Shown here piece after piece: positions 8,890 through 17,515 of a stretch of DNA of 49,709 nucleotides. This DNA comes from Cyanobacteria bacterium RM1_2_2 (GTDB lineage: Bacteria > Cyanobacteriota > Cyanobacteriia > Elainellales > Elainellaceae), in contig JAAUQT010000013.1 of assembly GCA_012033495.1 (NCBI GenBank), positions 1 through 49,709 of the forward strand. The letters are read 5' to 3'. A program made the translations under genes and the position numbers. How positions within the stretch are numbered: position 1 is the first letter of the stretch; every line of letters begins with the position of its first letter. The notes below the pieces were generated by a model. The model was given only the letters and a program-made list of their open reading frames with translations, did no database searches and had not been told where the DNA came from.

Positions 8890-9397
8890 AATGGATTCAG
8901 AAAATGTTTGAAAAGTCTGATTAGGGGCTTGATCAACTTGATTTGCCACCGGCTGTGATTCTGGCATCTGTGATTCTGTCTTGTAATTTTCCTGTTGCCG
9001 ATCGAAAAAGCTAACTGCTCTAGTGCTTTACATCCTAAGAAACCAACTTTTCAAGCAAAGCTAGAACCATTCATTTAACGTTTCGTGTATATACAAATAC
9101 ATCGCTTCTGAACTTTATGCGGTTTGGTTGGTTTTGGCATGACCAGCTATGTCTTACGATGAAAGGACTTTACGTTGTAACCGTTTTTCCGATTCACTTT
9201 AGTGAATCGCGTTCATGCTAGCTTTGAAGTACTCAGTAGTTTCCGCATGAATTGCAAAGAGCCGATGAAGAAACGGTTTAACCTCTAGCAATTTTACGGA
9301 AGATTCAAGTATTATCCTTACCAAATTTAATTTTCACAACTTGCTAACTCAATTATTCAAACAGAGTTAGTTTAAAACTCACGGAGGTGTATCAGGG
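8890..9397. other. 508-base intergenic region upstream of cysC
   Basis: No credible gene. It contains a direct repeat CTGTGATTCTG (8953-8963 and 8968-8978) and a perfect 8-base inverted repeat (9190-9209). A strong Shine-Dalgarno GGAGG lies at 9383-9387 in front of cysC. The length and the inverted repeat suggest that the sulfation/glycosyltransferase genes have their own promoter, separate from wzc-wza. Confidence 0.5.
9190..9209. promoter_or_regulatory. Perfect inverted repeat upstream of cysC
   Basis: CGATTCAC (9190-9197), loop TTTA, GTGAATCG (9202-9209) is a perfect 8-base stem, with no following T-run, so it is unlikely to be an intrinsic terminator. Dyads of this size are typical operator sites for dimeric regulators. 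It lies about 190 bases upstream of cysC. Function is inferred. Confidence 0.35.
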
Positions 9398-9955
9398 ATG
9401 CAGCAGCGTGGTGTCACGGTTTGGTTTACAGAATTAAGCGGAGCCGGGAAAACAACCCTTTGTCAAACGCTAAAGCATGAGCCACGGGCACAGGGACATA
9501 GGCTTGAAGTTTTAGATGGTGATGTAATCCGTGAGAATTTGACAAAGGGACTGGGTTTTACTAAAGCCGAGCGGGATGAAAACATTCGTCGAATTGGGTT
9601 CGTTGCTCAGCTTCTGACTCGCAATGGTGTGATTGTTCTGGTCTCTGCCATTTCACCCTATTGGGACATCCGCGAAGAGGTACGGCAGAGAATTGGCGAC
9701 TTCATTGAGGTGTATGTGAGTGCGCCGCTTGAGGTCTGCGAAAAGCGAGACGTGAAAGGGCTATATCAGCGAGCTAGAGCCGGAGAAATTAAAAACTTCA
9801 CAGACATTAATGACCCCTACGAGCCGCCTCTAAAGCCAGAGGTGAACTGTAGAACCGATCAAGAAACGCTGGAGGAAAGCCTAGCGAAAGTTTGGAGCAA
9901 GTTAGAAGAATTGGGTTCCGTTGGTGAGCGGGTGACCGTGACAAGTGTACGCTAG
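9398..9955 (+). CDS. cysC: Adenylylsulfate (APS) kinase CysC
   Basis: Phosphorylates adenosine 5'-phosphosulfate with ATP to give PAPS, the sulfate donor. The P-loop is ELSGAGKTT (12-20), followed by LDGDVIRENL (39-48), FTKAERDENIRRIG, the SAISPY substrate loop, and the lid region KGLYQRARAGEIKNFT with DPYEPP. The 185-residue length fits a stand-alone CysC. Position 12 is Glu where the family normally has Gly just before LSGAGKTT. GGAGG at 9383-9387 supports ATG 9398. Its position just before several sulfotransferase genes implies a dedicated PAPS supply for polysaccharide sulfation rather than general assimilation; that part is inference. Confidence 0.92.
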   Translation: MQQRGVTVWFTELSGAGKTTLCQTLKHEPRAQGHRLEVLDGDVIRENLTKGLGFTKAERDENIRRIGFVAQLLTRNGVIVLVSAISPYWDIREEVRQRIGDFIEVYVSAPLEVCEKRDVKGLYQRARAGEIKNFTDINDPYEPPLKPEVNCRTDQETLEESLAKVWSKLEELGSVGERVTVTSVR

Positions 9956-10398
9956 GTCACAGTGCTTTTTGGTTTCAATTGCATCTGCAATTACAGCCTT
10001 TTCTAGGTCGATCGGGTACAAGTGAATGGGGGACAGTGCCTCGGTGTGGAGATGTAGCCCGCACCTCCACCCCTCACCAGAATGAAAACGACCGTAAGAC
10101 TAGAGAAGTAATCAGCGATACAGTAGACAAATCGATTGCCGTCCATTGCATTTCATCCATGCGTCCCAAGCATTACAGCAGTTCTCACCTTCTCATTGGG
10201 CTACCTAAGTCTAACCAGTTGTTGAAAGTTGTGATTTGAATAGAAATGCCTCAGAATAGAATCGCTGTAAACAGCATTAACATTGATTAGAGTGTCAATC
10301 AAATATGGGTGTTGAACGGTGTCTACGGGGCTTTGTAGCGCATTGAACGAGATTGGGTATGTCAGTAGTTAATATATGTGAAGGTTAAATGAACCCTT
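9956..10398. other. 443-base intergenic region, no gene seen
   Basis: Between cysC and the first sulfotransferase gene. An 86-codon frame (9979-10239) has biased, repeat-free but unrecognisable sequence and no ribosome-binding site, so it is not called. I see no clear terminator or promoter. Confidence 0.5.
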
Positions 10399-11268
10399 AT
10401 GGAATCGCAGACTAAGTTTAGAACGCTCAGTAAGACTAGAATTCTGTTTTGGGGAATTCAGCGAAGTGGTAACCATGCCCTCATAAACTGGATTTTTGAA
10501 CAGTATAAAGAGCCAAAGATGTTTCTGAATCATCAGTCCTTTGGTGAAGAACTGAAGGCAAGCCCGACTCGTTCTCTTGCATCTCTTGGCAGTGAACACT
10601 GTGAAACCCCTAAAGTCATCTATTCTCAAAAAGATAAACAAGATTGGCAAGCCATTTGGAATAATCCAGAACATGGACTCAATGAATGCTTGATTGTTTC
10701 GTTTGAAAATCATGACATTAGCAAAATCTCATCGGAACAATATCTAAATGGATGTCAGGTGATTGATGATAGTGTGGTTGGAGCTAGCGAAAATACAATC
10801 AACGTGATCCTGCTTCGAGATCCATTCAATATGTGGATGAGCTACTCGCCAGAAACTGGTAAAGCTCATGACCCCTGTCTTTGGAAAGTTTATGCCAAGG
10901 AGTATCTCGGTATCACAAACTCTTTACCCAACAAGGTTTGTGTAAGCTTCAATCAATGGTTTTCTGATCAAGGCTATAGAAATAGTCTATCGAAAGCGCT
11001 AGGAGTTCCCTTTTCTGATCAAGGTTTGAACAAAGTGAGCCAACATGGTGGCGGCAGTAACTTTGATGGCACTAAATATGATGGTGCAGCTCAGAAGATG
11101 AATGTTTTGAACCGATGGGAGCAATCCAGAAACTTCTTGAAGAAACGGCAACTGTTGAGGGTGCTGCGCGGAGACAAGGAGATGAACGACCTTGTTAAAA
11201 CTATCTTTCCAGATTTAAACCAAAAGTGGAATAGGCTGACACTTGGCAACTTTTGGTACTACCTCTAA
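10399..11268 (+). CDS. PAPS-dependent sulfotransferase-like protein (1st)
   Basis: Likely transfers sulfate from PAPS to a sugar hydroxyl. The 5'-phosphosulfate-binding loop is GIQRSGNHALINW (19-31), and the 3'-phosphate-binding segment is VILLRDPFNMWMS (136-149), with the Arg/Ser pair at R140 and S149. The GNH form of the loop replaces the commoner SGTT, as in a subset of bacterial sulfotransferases. Length 289 is normal. ATG 10399 places the loop 18 residues from the start, as expected. It is the first of four sulfotransferase genes interleaved with glycosyltransferases after cysC. Acceptor unknown. Confidence 0.8.
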   Translation: MESQTKFRTLSKTRILFWGIQRSGNHALINWIFEQYKEPKMFLNHQSFGEELKASPTRSLASLGSEHCETPKVIYSQKDKQDWQAIWNNPEHGLNECLIVSFENHDISKISSEQYLNGCQVIDDSVVGASENTINVILLRDPFNMWMSYSPETGKAHDPCLWKVYAKEYLGITNSLPNKVCVSFNQWFSDQGYRNSLSKALGVPFSDQGLNKVSQHGGGSNFDGTKYDGAAQKMNVLNRWEQSRNFLKKRQLLRVLRGDKEMNDLVKTIFPDLNQKWNRLTLGNFWYYL

Positions 11269-11373
11269 CTCAATTTTTGGTAGCAAGAAGATTGTTTCAG
11301 AAGCTTATTGAATGGGATTCATTTTGTCTTTCAGGCTTGTATTTATCGTTCTAGTTAAGGTTTAAGTCTGACT

Positions 11374-12318
11374 ATGGTAGCAAGTGGAAGCCTAAGGCAA
11401 TTAGTGAAGCAAAACTTTCCCTTTGGCGAGCAAATTTCTCGGCAAGTGCAACACTGGAAGCGGACTCGCAAGAAGGAAGCCATTAAGTCAAAAAATTCTG
11501 ATATTTACAGCCGCATTTTATCGCCGAGTGATGGCAATGCGTTGATTGCTCAATCTTTGGCAGAAGGTTCACCTTTGATGGTCAGCCGATTTGGTGACAT
11601 TGAAGCCGAAGTTGTCCATGACTATCTGAACGGAGGTTACCAGACAATACTACATCGGTTAACCTATACGGCAGGGATCTTTCCCATTGAGAAAGAGATT
11701 TTGGATCGATATAGCCAGCTTTTTCTGGAGTCATCAAAAGCTATCGATATTCTGGGCGTTTGGTTCCAGAAAGGAGAGCCAGAAATTATTCGATACTCCT
11801 GCCCAAATGCTTCGCTGATGCCTTTAGCGATGCTGGAACCTTACTTCCATGATTCTCCTTGGAGCAAGATGCTGGAGGGGAAGCGAGTTTTAGTGATTCA
11901 TCCTTTTGCACAAAGCATTGCAGAGCAGTATAGAAACTATCGACAATTGCTTTTTCAAAATCGCCAGATTCTACCAGAATTTGAGTTGATTACTATCAAA
12001 GCAGTACAATCTTTGTGCGGAATTAAAACAGAGTTTGACACATGGTTTGATGCTTACGATTGGATGTGTAATCGAGTTCAAGAGCAGGAATTTGATATTG
12101 CGATTTTGGGTTGCGGTGCCTATGGTTTGCCTCTAGCAGCGTATATCAAATCGTTAGGGAAACGATCTATTCATCTTGGCGGCGCAACCCAAGTGCTGTT
12201 TGGAATTCGAGGTAAGCGCTGGGATATTATTCCGTTCTATCAATCTCTCTATAACGAACATTGGGTAAGACCGAAACCAGAGGAGACTCCCAAAATTCCG
12301 AAAACTTCTTATTGGTGA
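11374..12318 (+). CDS. GT-D-fold glycosyltransferase-like protein
   Basis: 314 residues with no membrane segment. The stretch LMVSRFGDIEAEVV (about 68-81) corresponds to the RxGDxE region of GT-D-fold (DUF1792-like) glycosyltransferases. The C-terminal part FDIAILGCGAYGLPLAAYIK followed by GKRSIHLGGATQVLFGIRGKRWD (about 240-285) is the nucleotide-sugar-type segment found in this family. Expected role: transfer of one sugar of the repeat unit. Placed between two sulfotransferase genes, all on the same strand, with 105- and 58-base gaps. Family assignment is from memory of conserved motifs and should be treated as probable, with substrate unknown. Confidence 0.62.
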   Translation: MVASGSLRQLVKQNFPFGEQISRQVQHWKRTRKKEAIKSKNSDIYSRILSPSDGNALIAQSLAEGSPLMVSRFGDIEAEVVHDYLNGGYQTILHRLTYTAGIFPIEKEILDRYSQLFLESSKAIDILGVWFQKGEPEIIRYSCPNASLMPLAMLEPYFHDSPWSKMLEGKRVLVIHPFAQSIAEQYRNYRQLLFQNRQILPEFELITIKAVQSLCGIKTEFDTWFDAYDWMCNRVQEQEFDIAILGCGAYGLPLAAYIKSLGKRSIHLGGATQVLFGIRGKRWDIIPFYQSLYNEHWVRPKPEETPKIPKTSYW

Positions 12319-12376
12319 ATCTTTTGTAGCTACCAACAGCTTGCATTGAATTAACTTCACTTCAGTCAAAGACCAT

Positions 12377-12676
12377 ATGAGGACTGAAAGCCAATTATCG
12401 AAACTTGCGAAAGGGCGAAATATGTCAAAGAACATCTTACAAAAGGTCACTGAAGTCAGTAAAACTGCTTTGAAATATATGGCATCTCCCTTGCGTTCGG
12501 GAAATATTGTCATGTTTCATATTGGGCGTAGCGGAAGCACTGTTTTAGGAGATTTGCTAGATCAACATTCATCTGTGTACTGGGATGGGGAGATTTATCA
12601 ATCATTCTATAGAGCATGGGAAAGCGTAACGAACCGGATTCAGATTTGGGGAGCAAGATTGAAACCGATCCGTTGA
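12377..12676 (+). CDS. Sulfotransferase (2nd), N-terminal part, frameshifted
   Basis: Carries the 5'-phosphosulfate loop of a sulfotransferase, FHIGRSGSTVLGDLL (47-61), but stops at residue 99 while the family continues for about 200 more residues. The missing remainder lies in the next reading frame (12616-13254). Adding one base to the GGGAAAG run at 12618-12624 would join FYRAWE directly to KRNEPDSD and give one protein of about 290 residues. ATG 12422 is an alternative start, with an AAAGGG stretch at a good distance. As written the product would lack the 3'-phosphate-binding region and be inactive. Confidence 0.7.
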   Translation: MRTESQLSKLAKGRNMSKNILQKVTEVSKTALKYMASPLRSGNIVMFHIGRSGSTVLGDLLDQHSSVYWDGEIYQSFYRAWESVTNRIQIWGARLKPIR

Positions 12677-13254
12677 GGTACTTACGTAAGCGAATGTACC
12701 GCGCAGGAAATAGATTCTACGGCTGTGAGATCAAGTTTTTTCACCTCGATATTCTTAAGCTTGACTTAAAGGATTTTGTTGACCAGCTTTCTAGCATGGG
12801 ATTTACTCATTTCATCGTGCTTGAACGCAAGAATTATCTGAGAAAAATTGTTTCATCTAAGGTTGCTAAGCTTTCCCAATATCACATCAAACCAGGCGAA
12901 GCAGCACCAAGCATTCAAATTCATCTAGACCCGCAGCAAATTACGCTAGAGCGGCATACTCGAACCTTAATTGAGTGGTTGGAAGAATACCAAAATCAAT
13001 TTAATTCCCTTGAAAAGCTTTTGGAGGATTATCAAACGCTGAAATTAACCTATGAAGAGGACATTTCTTCATCCCCGCGCATTGCTTATCAGCAAGTTCT
13101 AAAGTTTATTGGAATTGAAGTTAGTGATGAAAATGGCCCGGCAATTCGATATGCCAAAACGAATTCTCGTCAACTTAGCCAGATTATTACTAATTTTGAT
13201 GAGGTAGAGGCTGCGCTTCGCAAAACTCCTTTTGAATGGATGCTTTGCGAGTAG
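12616..13254 (+). CDS. Sulfotransferase (2nd), C-terminal part, frameshifted
   Basis: Continuation of the 12377-12676 fragment in the -1 frame. It begins FYGCEIKFFHLD and has the 3'-phosphate segment FIVLERKNYLRKIVSSKV (about 70-87), where VLERKNYLRKIVS plays the role of the usual RDP...S motif. LTYEEDISSSPRIAYQQVLKFIGI is the typical late segment of this family. The ATG at 12616 lies within the break and is probably not a natural start. Either a single-base deletion in the sequence or a genuine pseudogene. Confidence 0.7.
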   Translation: MGKRNEPDSDLGSKIETDPLRYLRKRMYRAGNRFYGCEIKFFHLDILKLDLKDFVDQLSSMGFTHFIVLERKNYLRKIVSSKVAKLSQYHIKPGEAAPSIQIHLDPQQITLERHTRTLIEWLEEYQNQFNSLEKLLEDYQTLKLTYEEDISSSPRIAYQQVLKFIGIEVSDENGPAIRYAKTNSRQLSQIITNFDEVEAALRKTPFEWMLCE

Positions 13255-13312
13255 GCATAGTAACAGTAATTCAGAGGAAATTGGTAATCCCCAAATCTTG
13301 ACTTTTCATCTT

Positions 13313-13318
13313 AGGAGG
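13313..13318 (+). promoter_or_regulatory. Strong Shine-Dalgarno AGGAGG fixing the GT2 start
   Basis: AGGAGG ends 9 bases before ATG 13328. It shows that translation of the next glycosyltransferase starts at 13328 rather than at the upstream in-frame ATG 13232, which would overlap the preceding sulfotransferase gene. Confidence 0.8.
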
Positions 13319-13327
13319 AAAATTAAT

Positions 13328-14407
13328 ATGGTAGGAACGCAAGAGATTACTCAACTCAAAGAAATGCAGGCAAAGTTGCCGACTTTTTCTATTGTTTACG
13401 AAACAGAAAACTTGACTAGCGTAGAGTTGGATAATATCTACCGCAGTCTATCTTCCATTGCGGCTCAAGAAGTTTCGCCAGATCAAGCAAACGAGTTTTT
13501 GATTATTGATGGCGGCTATGCACCAGAGCAGGTGATTCAAGAGCTTTGCTCGATGTATCCGTGGGTGACGGTGAGACGGATACCGCAAATCAGCTATTAC
13601 TCTGCAAAGATGGCAGGGGCCCAGCTAGTCAGCGGTGAGGTGGTTGTTTTTCTAGACTCAGACTGTGTGTATACGCCTAACTGGCTGAAAGATGTGCTGA
13701 CTGTTTTTGCTAACAATCCTGCCGTCAATATTGTTGCAGGCGAAACCAGTACGAAAGTCAGAAACTCCTATGAGTTGGCTATTGCAATGCACTATTTCTT
13801 CCCACGATTTTCAAACCGCGAGGAGCCTTATGTTTCTCGCGAATATTTTATGAATGCTGTGGCGTTTCGTCGCGATTTTCTGATTGAGAATCCGATTCCA
13901 ACCAATGTCTCCCTCTATAGGGGCAACTGCAACTTGCATTGTGCTTACCTACGCACCAAAGCGCATCAAATTTTGAAGCATCCGCAAGCACAGGCCCTTC
14001 ACGAACCTCCGACACTATCGTTTTTGACGTGGCGTTACCTTCTGAGAGGGCGGGATCGCATCTTGAAGCAGCATTTTCAGGATCAAATTATTAACCATCC
14101 AGACCAGCCTCCACTTGATCTGCCTTCCTTCACGTTCCTTCAGAAGGTGCAGGGTGTATTCTCTACTCTCTCTCGATTCAAACCGTTTCGTATCGCTAAA
14201 ATCCGCACCTCTTTAAAAGAAGATCCAAAGCGTATTTTCAGTTTTCCTCTAGCGATCCCCTTCTTTCTGTGGTTTGAGTTGCTATACGCAATCGGTGGCA
14301 TTGTCACTTACTTTCAGCCGAACTTAATCCGCGACATTTATTACAAAGTGTCGAGTGAATGTGGTGATAGTGAGTCTTCGGCAGAAGTAGTGTCTACGCA
14401 GGATTAA
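13328..14407 (+). CDS. Family 2 glycosyltransferase
   Basis: GT-A-fold enzyme that adds a sugar from a nucleotide donor to the growing lipid-linked unit. From ATG 13328 it is 359 residues: FSIVYETENLT at the N-terminal strand, the metal-binding DSD at 110-112 (VVVFLDSDCVYTPNWL), and a C-terminal hydrophobic stretch PFFLWFELLYAIGGIVTYF that may anchor it to the membrane. The start is fixed by AGGAGG at 13313-13318. The usual IPTYN opening is replaced by IVYETEN, so the nucleotide-binding strand is atypical. It ends 11 bases before the next sulfotransferase gene, indicating an operon. Confidence 0.85.
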   Translation: MVGTQEITQLKEMQAKLPTFSIVYETENLTSVELDNIYRSLSSIAAQEVSPDQANEFLIIDGGYAPEQVIQELCSMYPWVTVRRIPQISYYSAKMAGAQLVSGEVVVFLDSDCVYTPNWLKDVLTVFANNPAVNIVAGETSTKVRNSYELAIAMHYFFPRFSNREEPYVSREYFMNAVAFRRDFLIENPIPTNVSLYRGNCNLHCAYLRTKAHQILKHPQAQALHEPPTLSFLTWRYLLRGRDRILKQHFQDQIINHPDQPPLDLPSFTFLQKVQGVFSTLSRFKPFRIAKIRTSLKEDPKRIFSFPLAIPFFLWFELLYAIGGIVTYFQPNLIRDIYYKVSSECGDSESSAEVVSTQD

Positions 14408-14418
14408 GGTAGGTCAAT

Positions 14419-15285
14419 ATGAGAGAACAGTTGACAAGGTTAGTTGGCGAAAGGTATGTGGCTCGCACAAAGCTGGCATTGCAGTATGATTGGAAAGCAT
14501 TCTCGTTGGGGCGTGTTGAAGAGAAACAAATGCCCACTGTGCAGCCTGTCATTATTGGTGCGTTAGGTGGATCAGGAACTCGGTCATTTGTTAGCATTTT
14601 GCGCCAAGCAGGGCAGTGGATGGGCGACTGGAATGATCCTAAAACAGAAGACGCATTAGCGATGCGAGTCTTTCTTGCCCGATGGTTTGACGATATTTTT
14701 GCATCGATTCAGGCAGATAGTCCTGCTCCTGCACGGGCAGTGAATGCGTTTTATCGTGCAACTCAGATCCATCGGACAGAGCTGTCTGACCCGATGATGC
14801 CTTGGGGGTGGAAAAACCCTAGGAATATGTGGCTGATTCCTTTTTACGCTCAGTTTTTTCCTGGCTTAAAATTCATCCACGTCGTTCGAGATGGTCGGGA
14901 CATGGCGTTGAGCAAGAACCAATTCTTGCTTCAGGAACACGGAGACGCGGTTTTGGGTAAGCAGTGGCGACAAAATCCAATTCAGTCCCAATTGGATCTT
15001 TGGGAGCGGGGCAATCGTTTGGCTCAAACCAGCGCTGAACGCTATCTCAATCCCAACAACTACCTGCTCATCAAATACGAGGACTTGTGTACCAACCCTG
15101 ATGCGGCCGTAAAGAGTATGTTTGACTTTCTTGAAGTTCCCCTGTCAGAGGAGATCTTGGCTGCCTGCATGAAGCTCATATCTCCTTCTCGACGCATTGG
15201 CTCTTGGGAAAGTTCGCGAGCATCAGAGTTAGAAAACATGGAGCCAAGAGTATTTGATGCGCTGAGAGAGTTCGGCTATGTGTGA
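14419..15285 (+). CDS. PAPS-dependent sulfotransferase (3rd)
   Basis: Cytosolic sulfotransferase fold. The 5'-phosphosulfate loop is IGALGGSGTRSFVSIL (46-61), preceded by a short N-terminal extension. WGWKNPRN (129-136) and the 3'-phosphate segment FIHVVRDGRDMALSKNQF (152-169), with R157 and S165, are clear. IKYEDLCTNP near 217-226 is the later conserved motif. Length 288 is normal. The gene sits 11 bases after the GT2 gene. It probably sulfates a sugar in the polymer made by this locus. Confidence 0.9.
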   Translation: MREQLTRLVGERYVARTKLALQYDWKAFSLGRVEEKQMPTVQPVIIGALGGSGTRSFVSILRQAGQWMGDWNDPKTEDALAMRVFLARWFDDIFASIQADSPAPARAVNAFYRATQIHRTELSDPMMPWGWKNPRNMWLIPFYAQFFPGLKFIHVVRDGRDMALSKNQFLLQEHGDAVLGKQWRQNPIQSQLDLWERGNRLAQTSAERYLNPNNYLLIKYEDLCTNPDAAVKSMFDFLEVPLSEEILAACMKLISPSRRIGSWESSRASELENMEPRVFDALREFGYV

Positions 15286-15485
15286 GTTCTGCTGAGCTTA
15301 AGAGGATGTCTGAGAAGTACAAACTGGCTGGAGTTGTCCCTTTAAATTCTCTATTTTGGAGAACTATGAATCAGAAAGTCTTAGAAAAATCATTCCTTTG
15401 TCAGTCCTTTTGGGGGCAGTTTGGAGAACAAGTTTGGCTTTTCAAATATCCTCTAAAAATATTCTCTAAAGATGGTGTGTACTAG
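15282..15485 (+). CDS. Small hypothetical protein, overlapping start
   Basis: A 67-codon frame starting at GTG 15282, which overlaps the stop of the sulfotransferase (GTGA), so it could be translationally coupled. It is rich in Lys, Phe and Trp, with no domain I recognise. It may be chance: no ribosome-binding site apart from the overlap, and no known partner. It is not a clear frame-shifted continuation of the sulfotransferase. Confidence 0.22.
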   Translation: MSSAELKRMSEKYKLAGVVPLNSLFWRTMNQKVLEKSFLCQSFWGQFGEQVWLFKYPLKIFSKDGVY

Positions 15486-15604
15486 ACGAACAGGTTGGTT
15501 TTGATGCCATTTTACTCTGGATAATCCTAAGTAATTTAAGGTGAAACTCAATGCAGAGATCTTTACGGTGAGGCTAAGCTGTTGCTGAAGGTTTGAAGCT
15601 TAAA

Positions 15605-15625
15605 TAAGTAACTGTGTAAGTAACT
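15605..15625. repeat. 12-base-period direct repeat upstream of ABC gene
   Basis: TAAGTAACT occurs at 15605-15613 and 15617-15625, a 12-base period, about 90 bases before the ABC transporter start. It could be a regulatory half-site pair or a short tandem repeat like those at other gene borders here. Confidence 0.5.
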
Positions 15626-15715
15626 TTTTCTGATTGTAACGAGAACTAGGTTTGCCGTAAATGCTCTAAAGGGCTTTGGCAGCTTCCATAATGAACTAAA
15701 TAACTATCACGTCAA

Positions 15716-17515
15716 ATGGTGAACTATCTCTCAAAGATCCTGTACGTTCTTCCTGGTTCAAAAGTAGGACTCGTTTGGCTGCTGCTTTTGTTTGTATTTA
15801 CATCTGTGCTGGAAGCCTTGGGAATTGGGCTGATTGGGCCTTTTCTCGCAATCGCTTCCAACCCAGAGTCAATCGAGAGAAACAGATGGTTAAGCCTGAT
15901 TTATTCGTACCTCAATCTTCAATCGACTGCCCAATTCATTCCAATTCTTGGTTTGATCATCTCAATCATTTTTGTTGTTAAATCAACGCTCAATTTTTTT
16001 GCTAAAACCTATGTTATTAAATATAGCTTTGATCAGAAGGGGCAATTGTGCCTCAAACTGCTTAACGCTTATCTATCAGTTCCCTATACATTCCATCTGA
16101 GCCGCAATACATCTGGCTTAATTAAAAACATTATTGTCGAAACGAATAAGTTTTGTACTGCCTGCCTTGTTCCTTTGCTAAATGCCGTAGCAAACCTGGT
16201 TGTGATGAGCGTTTTGCTGGCATTGCTCTTCCGCACAAGTCCGTTGTTTCTCGGCTTAATTCTAGCGATTTTACTTCCGGTCTTCCTGGTATTTAACAAA
16301 CTTGGAGGGCTGTTTAGAAGATGGGGTCAGCAGTCGTCTGATTCCCAGAAGGAGATTATTCGTATTATCAATCACGCTTTAGGGGGAATTAAGGAAACTC
16401 ATGTGATTGGCTGCGAACCGTACTTTGAAAAGCAAATGGAAAAGCAAATTCATTTGCTGGAAAAATCGAAGACGCTATTTCATGCCTCTCAGTTGCTTCC
16501 AAGAATGACGATCGAAACTCTGTTAGTGATTTCGATTGTTGCATTCGTTTGCTTGTTTTCCATGAGCCAATCCGAGCAAGAAATTACTTCTGTTTTGGGC
16601 GTTTTCGCGATTGCTTCTGTGCGTTTAATTCCGACGGCTAGCCAGTTAATTCAGGGGCTGGGACAGATGCAAAACAGCGCCTATGCTGTTGATATGCTCT
16701 ATCTTGATTTGAAAGAGCTAGAAAAGGTTGAGGAAGCTAATAATTCGACCCGCCGAAGAATAGGTTCCGAAAAAAGAAAATTTGGTGATAGTGAATCTAG
16801 AGATCGCTTGATGCCTTTTAATGACCAGATTGATCTGAAACAAATTACCTATTCCTATCCTCATGTTCCTAGTCCTGCTGTTGATGGTGTTTGTTTGACG
16901 CTCAAGAAAGGCCAATCTGTGGCCTTAATCGGCCGTTCTGGGGCAGGAAAAACGACTCTAGTTGATATTATTTTGGGTTTGCTCAGACCTGATCAAGGAG
17001 ATATTTGTGTTGATGGCGTATCCATCTATGATGATTTGCGCTCTTGGCAAAATCTTGTTGGCTATATTCCGCAATCTATCTTTTTGACCGATGATACGAT
17101 CGAGCGGAATATTGCTTTTGGAGTGCCCGACCACTCGGTTGACCCAGAAAAGCTGAATCAAGCCATCAAAGCGGCTCAGTTAGAGGAACTGATTAACCAA
17201 CTTCCCGATGGCATCAGAACGCCTGTAGGTGAACGCGGTGTGCGTCTATCTGGAGGACAGCGGCAGCGTATCGGTATTGCCCGTGCCCTTTACCACGGCC
17301 GAGAAATTTTAGTGCTAGATGAGGCAACATCTGCTCTGGATAATGAAACCGAGGGTTTGGTAACTGAATCTATTCAATCGCTGTCGGGGCAAAAAACAAT
17401 GATTATTATTGCTCATCGTCTTTCTACAATTGAGCATTGCGATTGTGTATACATGATGGACAAAGGGCGTGTTGTAAAATCAGGTAGCTATGAAGAGGTT
17501 GTTTTAGCGAGTTAA
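15716..17515 (+). CDS. ABC exporter, PglK/HepA-like, fused TMD-NBD
   Basis: A half-size type IV ABC transporter of 599 residues. Membrane domain: about six helices in residues 15-330, with the TSVLEALGIGLIGPFLAIAS opening seen in lipid-linked oligosaccharide flippases (PglK type) and in cyanobacterial HepA-type exporters. Nucleotide-binding domain: Walker A GRSGAGKTT (about 407-415), signature LSGGQRQR (about 511-518), Walker B VLDEATSALD (about 531-540), switch His in IAHRLS (about 563). It would act as a homodimer in the inner membrane. In a locus with Wzc, Wza and a Wzy-like protein but no visible Wzx, it may flip the sulfated repeat unit; that is inference. Confidence 0.88.
   Translation: MVNYLSKILYVLPGSKVGLVWLLLLFVFTSVLEALGIGLIGPFLAIASNPESIERNRWLSLIYSYLNLQSTAQFIPILGLIISIIFVVKSTLNFFAKTYVIKYSFDQKGQLCLKLLNAYLSVPYTFHLSRNTSGLIKNIIVETNKFCTACLVPLLNAVANLVVMSVLLALLFRTSPLFLGLILAILLPVFLVFNKLGGLFRRWGQQSSDSQKEIIRIINHALGGIKETHVIGCEPYFEKQMEKQIHLLEKSKTLFHASQLLPRMTIETLLVISIVAFVCLFSMSQSEQEITSVLGVFAIASVRLIPTASQLIQGLGQMQNSAYAVDMLYLDLKELEKVEEANNSTRRRIGSEKRKFGDSESRDRLMPFNDQIDLKQITYSYPHVPSPAVDGVCLTLKKGQSVALIGRSGAGKTTLVDIILGLLRPDQGDICVDGVSIYDDLRSWQNLVGYIPQSIFLTDDTIERNIAFGVPDHSVDPEKLNQAIKAAQLEELINQLPDGIRTPVGERGVRLSGGQRQRIGIARALYHGREILVLDEATSALDNETEGLVTESIQSLSGQKTMIIIAHRLSTIEHCDCVYMMDKGRVVKSGSYEEVVLAS

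Noticed and set aside
9979..10239. 86-codon frame after cysC
   Set aside because: No ribosome-binding site, no domain, and low-complexity composition; treated as intergenic.
13232..13327. Upstream extension of the GT2 gene from ATG 13232
   Set aside because: The AGGAGG at 13313-13318 fixes the start at ATG 13328, and the extension overlaps the previous gene.
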